Of a stretch of 9,551 nt of DNA, positions 6,044 through 9,551 are shown in pieces. The notes beneath the pieces were generated by a model. The model was not told the origin of the DNA. It saw nothing but the letters and a program-made list of their open reading frames with translations, and ran no database searches. The position numbers and the translations under genes are program-made. Position 1 is the stretch's first letter, and every line of letters begins with the position of its first letter. The stretch is from an uncultured Clostridia bacterium. Its GTDB lineage: Bacteria > Bacillota > Clostridia > Christensenellales > Borkfalkiaceae. The DNA lies in assembly GCA_945834965.1 (NCBI GenBank), contig CAMAHZ010000037.1, positions 1 through 9,551 on the forward strand, given 5' to 3'.

Positions 6044-7243
6044 TTATTTACCAAATACCGTGTTGTACGCTACGTTCTTAAGCAACGTTGCGGTTGCCGT
6101 ATCAAGTTCTCCGTTGAACGTCGACATTGTAGGGTCGCAATTTAAAATGGTAGCGACGTGTACGCATGCAGACAGGAACGAACCAGCGTATGAAGGGTGT
6201 CTGTTGTCGGTGTGGTACAAATTGAGTTCGGGGTTATTCGTATATACCGTACTGAACGCATCGCCTACGTAGGAGACCTTTGCCCCTAAAGCTGTAGCAA
6301 CGCTGTCGTACTTTTCACGCAGGTTGTCGCCCATTTCGGGAATGGTAATCTTCTGGTTATTCGCCTCTTCGGGATAACCCCAGGTTGCGTACAATACGAT
6401 AGAGCAAGCAGTCTGCGTCTCGTCAATCTTTGCCTTCAAGCTCCGCGCTGCCGCTAAAAACGCGTCGTACGAGGTCAACGGTCTGGTACTCTGCTCCTGC
6501 AAAACTATGACGTCGTAATCGTTTGCTGCTCGGAGCTTATCGTCTACTTGTTTTCCGTACTCGTCGTTCACGTCGGCAAACTTGGTTAAAGTCCAGGCGC
6601 CCCGGGTTACCGACTCTACCACGACCTTTTCGCCTGCGGCGGTAGCTATCTGACCGAATAAAGTGGGAATATCGTTGTAATAGGTAAAACTGTTGCCTAT
6701 GAACAATACCTTAGTCGTCTTGTCGGGTGACGAATAGCCCTCCCAAGCCGTTGCAACGCCGTCCTTTAAACGCCAGAAGTAACCTGCCATAGTCGGTTTG
6801 GTCTCCGAATACTTATAGACTATAGCCCCGTCCTTTGTCATAACCGAATTGTATGCACAGATTATCGTGCTTTCGGCAAAAGCCTTTTCGCCTACAGTCT
6901 TTACGCTATCGGGTAAAATTACCGATTTGGCAGCACACTTTTTAAATGCTCTGTCACCGATGGCGGTTATGCCGTCCGAAATTTCAATCTTCTTTACCCT
7001 GCCTGACTTTTTATACCAGGGGGCGTCCTTTGCAGAGGCAAAATCTTTAATCGCCCCCGTCCCTTCAACTTTAAGAATGTAGCCGTAATTCCCGTCGTCG
7101 GCAAAGCTTGCCGTAACCGTTGCACCCTCTGCAGATACGTCCCAGACGTTCTGCTCGCCGCCCGAACAGCCGACAAGACCTGCACATAATGCTATAACTG
7201 AAGCCATGACGACGGTTATTAATATAATCAAATACTTTTTCAT
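6044..7243 (-). CDS. Lipoprotein: BspA-type LRR plus SGNH hydrolase (DUF4886-like)
   Basis: This 399-residue exported protein has a lipoprotein signal with lipobox LVGC at 23-26 (Cys26). Residues 33-83 look like the module common in clostridial surface proteins (GTGAI, then APWY), leading into about two BspA-type leucine-rich units at 84-127 (ITAIGDRAF, VKTVGEKAF). From 176 to about 370 is an SGNH-fold hydrolase domain resembling DUF4886. The nucleophile block is FIGNSF (181-186, Ser185), a glycine block is RGAWTL (214-219), the third-block region is VLQEQS (247-252), and the terminal DNRHPS (346-351) supplies Asp346 and His349. Relatives of this fold are esterases or deacetylases; the substrate is unknown, and an extracellular glycan ester is one inference. 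The ATG at 7243 has only a weak GGA 9 nt upstream, so expression may depend partly on read-through from the malic enzyme gene, 43 nt before it with no terminator between. Confidence 0.84.
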   Translation of the reverse strand: MKKYLIILITVVMASVIALCAGLVGCSGGEQNVWDVSAEGATVTASFADDGNYGYILKVEGTGAIKDFASAKDAPWYKKSGRVKKIEISDGITAIGDRAFKKCAAKSVILPDSVKTVGEKAFAESTIICAYNSVMTKDGAIVYKYSETKPTMAGYFWRLKDGVATAWEGYSSPDKTTKVLFIGNSFTYYNDIPTLFGQIATAAGEKVVVESVTRGAWTLTKFADVNDEYGKQVDDKLRAANDYDVIVLQEQSTRPLTSYDAFLAAARSLKAKIDETQTACSIVLYATWGYPEEANNQKITIPEMGDNLREKYDSVATALGAKVSYVGDAFSTVYTNNPELNLYHTDNRHPSYAGSFLSACVHVATILNCDPTMSTFNGELDTATATLLKNVAYNTVFGK

Positions 7244-7286
7244 AATTTTTTCCGTATTGTATATTTATCTGTACTTTTAATTCAGC

Positions 7287-8465
7287 TCAGCTCTTAAGCT
7301 TGGAAACACCGCACCTGACCGCCTCTTCGGCAACGGCTTTTGCAACCGTCTCGTGCGCACGTTTATCGTAGGCGTAGGGAAGAATATATTCGGGGGTCAA
7401 TTCCTCCTCGCTTACGCAGGCAGCTATTCCGTATGATGCTGCCATCATCATCTCGGTGTTTACCGTCTTTGCCCTTACGTCCAAAGCGCCCCTGAAAAGT
7501 CCGGGGAACACGAGCACGTTGTTGATCTGGTTGGGGTATTCGGAAGAACCCGTGCCGTGAATGAACGCACCCGCCTCCTTTGCGTCGGCAACCGAGATTT
7601 CGGGCACGGGATTTGCCAAGGTGAACAAAATCGGCTTGTCAGCCATTGACCTTACCATATCTTTGGATACTACGTTAGCGGCAGACACGCCGATAAACAC
7701 GTCCGCGCCCTTCATAGCGTCTGCAAGCGTACCCGTAAGCATATTCCGGTTGGTTACCTTTGCAAGGGCTTGTTGAGCCTCGTTGAAACGGGTATCGCCT
7801 TCGGAAATAATTCCAAGTCTGTCGCAGGCGATTATGTCCTTCACGCCAAACTCCATCAAAAACCTTGCAATGGAAATGCCTGCCGCACCTGCGCCGTTTA
7901 CTACCACCTTTATATCTTCAATCTTCTTGCCTGCAAGTTTTAACGCGTTCAAAAGCGCCGCCGCAACTACTATCGCCGTGCCGTGCTGGTCGTCGTGGAA
8001 TACGGGAATGTCAAGTTCTTCTTTCAGCCTCGTTTCGATTTCAAAGCAACGGGGCGCCGAAATATCTTCAAGGTTGATGCCGCCGAACGAGCCTGCAAGC
8101 AATTTAATCGTATTAATTATTTCCTCAGTATCTTTGGAACGTATGCAGAGGGGATAAGCGTCAACGTTGCCGAACGCCTTGAAAAGCGCGCATTTGCCCT
8201 CCATTACCGGCATACCGGCTTCGGGTCCTATATCTCCTAAACCGAGTACTGCGGTACCGTCGGTTATTACGGGTACGGTGTTCCAACGCCTCGTCAGTTC
8301 AAAGCTCTTTTCCACGTCCTCGTGAATTGCCATACACGGCTCTGCTACGCCCGGCGTATACGCAAGGGATAAATTCTCCCTGCTGTCAACGGGGACACGG
8401 CACTTCACCTCGATTTTGCCTTTCCATTCACCATGCTTTTTCAAAGATTCCTGCCTGTAATTCAT
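7287..8465 (-). CDS. Malic enzyme (NAD(P)-dependent, decarboxylating), short bacterial form
   Basis: This cytoplasmic enzyme oxidatively decarboxylates malate to pyruvate and CO2, yielding NAD(P)H. With the start chosen here it is 392 residues, typical of the short bacterial form without a phosphotransacetylase tail. Visible motifs are AYTPGVAEP (35-43, catalytic Tyr36), MEGKCALFKAFG (88-99, Lys91), the metal ligands in INLEDI (130-135) and FHDDQHGTA (156-164), the nucleotide-binding GAGAAG (191-196), and NPVPE (285-289). Cofactor preference cannot be read safely. The open frame extends upstream to a TTG at 8504, but that codon has no ribosome-binding site. The ATG at 8465 has GGAGG 5 nt upstream and gives MNYRQESLKKHGEW, a normal family N terminus. 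The enzyme is the first gene of a probable four-gene transcript and is divergent from a LysR regulator. Confidence 0.95.
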   Translation of the reverse strand: MNYRQESLKKHGEWKGKIEVKCRVPVDSRENLSLAYTPGVAEPCMAIHEDVEKSFELTRRWNTVPVITDGTAVLGLGDIGPEAGMPVMEGKCALFKAFGNVDAYPLCIRSKDTEEIINTIKLLAGSFGGINLEDISAPRCFEIETRLKEELDIPVFHDDQHGTAIVVAAALLNALKLAGKKIEDIKVVVNGAGAAGISIARFLMEFGVKDIIACDRLGIISEGDTRFNEAQQALAKVTNRNMLTGTLADAMKGADVFIGVSAANVVSKDMVRSMADKPILFTLANPVPEISVADAKEAGAFIHGTGSSEYPNQINNVLVFPGLFRGALDVRAKTVNTEMMMAASYGIAACVSEEELTPEYILPYAYDKRAHETVAKAVAEEAVRCGVSKLKS

Positions 8466-8470
8466 AAATT

Positions 8471-8475
8471 CCTCC
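8471..8475 (-). promoter_or_regulatory. Ribosome-binding site that sets the malic enzyme start
   Basis: GGAGG on the minus strand, in the context ACGGAGGAATTTATG, lies 5 nt before the ATG at 8465. The longer TTG-initiated frame would place this site inside the coding region at codons for Thr-Glu-Glu, which is why the shorter protein is preferred. Confidence 0.85.
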
Positions 8476-8526
8476 GTCATATTATTTTTGTTATTAATTT
8501 TCAAAAAAATTTATTTTCTTTCATTG

Positions 8527-8555
8527 TTTACATTATAAACCCGATATGTTATAAT
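8527..8555 (+). promoter_or_regulatory. Sigma-A type promoter for the LysR gene
   Basis: The -35 box TTTACA (8527-8532, five of six consensus bases) is 17 bp from a perfect -10 TATAAT (8550-8555). The predicted start is near 8562, giving a leader of about 86 nt before the ATG at 8648. Its boxes lie on top of the opposite-strand promoter for the malic enzyme gene. Confidence 0.75.
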
Positions 8556-8557
8556 GT
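8530..8557. promoter_or_regulatory. Dyad between divergent genes, candidate LysR operator
   Basis: ACATTATAA (8530-8538) and TTATAATGT (8549-8557) form a perfect 9-bp inverted repeat with a 10-bp centre; with three mismatches the symmetry extends to about 8527-8560. It contains an ATAA-N10-TTAT core, close in form to the dyads bound by LysR-type regulators (a T-N11-A pattern). Part of the symmetry is simply two -10 boxes facing each other, so operator function is inference from the divergent arrangement. Confidence 0.5.
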
Positions 8558-8560
8558 GAA
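8532..8560 (-). promoter_or_regulatory. Sigma-A type promoter for the malic enzyme operon
   Basis: On the minus strand the -35 box TTCACA (8560-8555) is 17 bp from a perfect -10 TATAAT (8537-8532). The predicted start is near 8525, giving a leader of about 60 nt. Each end shares a base with the boxes of the plus-strand promoter, so polymerase cannot occupy both at once. Confidence 0.72.
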
Positions 8561-8647
8561 ATAATAATATAACATAATAAATATATCAAAAACGCATAAT
8601 TGAAAAAACGGGGCAAAAAATCGGTTTAACCCGGACGGAGGCGCTGA

Positions 8648-9544
8648 ATGAACTATGACTATTACAGAACTTTTTACTATGTAGGCAAGCACAAGAACAT
8701 AACCAAGGCGGCGCAGGAGATGTTTACCAGCCAACCTGCGGTAACGAGGGCGCTGCAAAATCTGGAAAACGAGCTTGGTTGCCTTCTCTTTATAAGGAAT
8801 AAAAAGGGCGTAGAATTCACTCAGGAAGGCAGAAAACTGTACGAGTACGTCGCTATTGCATACAGTCAACTTATAAGGGGCGAAGACGAAGTACGCCACG
8901 CCGTAAACGTTGAAACGGGTACCATCTACATAGGCGCGTCCGTGACCTCCCTTCACGAATTCCTCTTCAGACTGCTGAACGAATTCCGCCAGAAACACCC
9001 GGGCGTAAAAATGAAAATAACCACGGGTTCCAACAACGGCACGATAGAAAATTTGAAAAGCGGACTCGTCGACCTCGCCTTTGTATCAACTCCCTGCAAC
9101 ACGTCCAAGGCGCTTAACACCGTCGTCGTAAAAAGTTTTAAGGACGTACTTATTGCCGGCAACGCCTTTTCCGCAATAAAAAACAGAACGTTGAATCTTA
9201 AGGATATAGCCGACTATCCCTATATATGTTTAAGACACGGCATGCAATTACGGCAGTTTCTCGACGACGTTTTTTCAAAGAACGACATTGTTATCACTCC
9301 CGACGTGGAAGCGGACGGCGCAAACCTGTTAGTGCCCATGATAAGCCATAATTTCGGCATAGGTTTCGTTCCGCAAGCCATGGCGGACGAGGCGATAAAC
9401 CGAAACGAAGTATTTAAAGTTCCGCTGGACTACGTTATGCCGAAAAGATATATATGTATGATAACCGACCCACATCATCCGCAGACCAACGCCTCTAAAG
9501 AGCTACAATCCTTCGTCATTGAACGTCTTTCTTCAGTTAAGTAA
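8648..9544 (+). CDS. LysR-family transcriptional regulator
   Basis: This 298-residue protein has the family's usual length and layout. The N-terminal winged helix-turn-helix is at 1-60, with ITKAAQEMF and SQPAVTRALQNLE (about 18-40) as the helix-turn-helix and FTQEGRKLY (57-65) in the wing. A linker helix runs to about 88. The effector-binding domain begins at GTIYIGAS (91-98) and contains the typical LLNEFRQKHPGV (109-120), LKSGLVDLAFV (136-146) and a late GIGFVPQAMAD (237-247). The small molecule is unknown; malate or another C4/C3 acid is inferred from the neighbour. The ATG has GGAGG 6 nt upstream. It is divergent from the malic enzyme gene over a 182-bp gap with overlapping promoters, so it probably regulates that operon and itself. 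The gene is complete; only 7 bp follow it in the window. Confidence 0.95.
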   Translation: MNYDYYRTFYYVGKHKNITKAAQEMFTSQPAVTRALQNLENELGCLLFIRNKKGVEFTQEGRKLYEYVAIAYSQLIRGEDEVRHAVNVETGTIYIGASVTSLHEFLFRLLNEFRQKHPGVKMKITTGSNNGTIENLKSGLVDLAFVSTPCNTSKALNTVVVKSFKDVLIAGNAFSAIKNRTLNLKDIADYPYICLRHGMQLRQFLDDVFSKNDIVITPDVEADGANLLVPMISHNFGIGFVPQAMADEAINRNEVFKVPLDYVMPKRYICMITDPHHPQTNASKELQSFVIERLSSVK

Positions 9545-9551
9545 AAATAAG

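Noticed and set aside
7244..7286. Possible promoter for the SGNH lipoprotein gene (TACAAT or TATACA on the minus strand)
   Set aside because: No -35 box better than three of six consensus bases at 17-18 bp; AT-rich sequence gives such -10 matches by chance.
7783..8157. Plus-strand frames inside the malic enzyme gene
   Set aside because: Shadows of a confidently identified conserved enzyme on the minus strand.
8605..8636. Riboswitch or attenuator in the LysR leader (CGGG/CCCG arms)
   Set aside because: Only four base pairs with a long loop, no recognisable riboswitch core and no T run.
8549..8998. Minus-strand open frame of 149 codons opposite the LysR start
   Set aside because: It is the reverse of the well supported LysR helix-turn-helix region and has no family features.

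Overview
The window looks like chromosome of a low-to-mid GC Gram-positive anaerobe of the Clostridia type. Signs of this are strong GGAGG ribosome-binding sites, two lipobox lipoproteins, a BspA/Clostridia-style surface module, a repeat like the Listeria-Bacteroides (Flg_new/InlB B-type) domain, a short bacterial malic enzyme and a soluble family I pyrophosphatase. The lineage is an inference; there is no rRNA or other marker gene here.

Layout. Positions 1-265 hold no certain gene: nested inverted repeats at the left edge (1-68) and one possible 46-codon gene on the minus strand (74-214). Five genes then lie on the minus strand, read right to left: malic enzyme (8465-7287), a BspA-LRR plus SGNH/DUF4886-like lipoprotein (7243-6044), an 870-residue lipoprotein with five copies of a periplasmic-binding-protein-like repeat (5973-3361), an 822-residue polytopic membrane protein with an embedded alpha/beta-hydrolase domain (3349-881), and inorganic pyrophosphatase ppa (802-266). 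One LysR-family regulator runs on the plus strand at the right end (8648-9544).

Organisation. Gaps between the first four minus-strand genes are 43, 70 and 11 nt, with no intrinsic terminator in them, so they probably form one transcript starting upstream of the malic enzyme. A good intrinsic terminator (about 829-861) follows the membrane hydrolase. It sits directly in front of ppa, which has its own strong ribosome-binding site but no convincing promoter of its own. The malic enzyme and the LysR gene are divergent. Their two predicted sigma-A promoters, each with a 17-bp spacer and a perfect TATAAT, occupy the same 34 bp on opposite strands inside a dyad that is a natural LysR-type operator candidate.

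How the genes may work together. The regulator probably controls malic enzyme (malate to pyruvate) and, by read-through, the three envelope genes. Those three look like an exported cassette: a lipid-anchored putative esterase, a lipid-anchored multi-repeat putative ligand binder, and a membrane-embedded serine hydrolase whose start codon lies 11 nt after the repeat protein's stop. Its function is unknown, and it is the most unusual part of the window. Within it, a 501-bp tandem duplication (350 bp of it perfectly identical) shows that the repeat lipoprotein changed copy number recently or is being homogenised.
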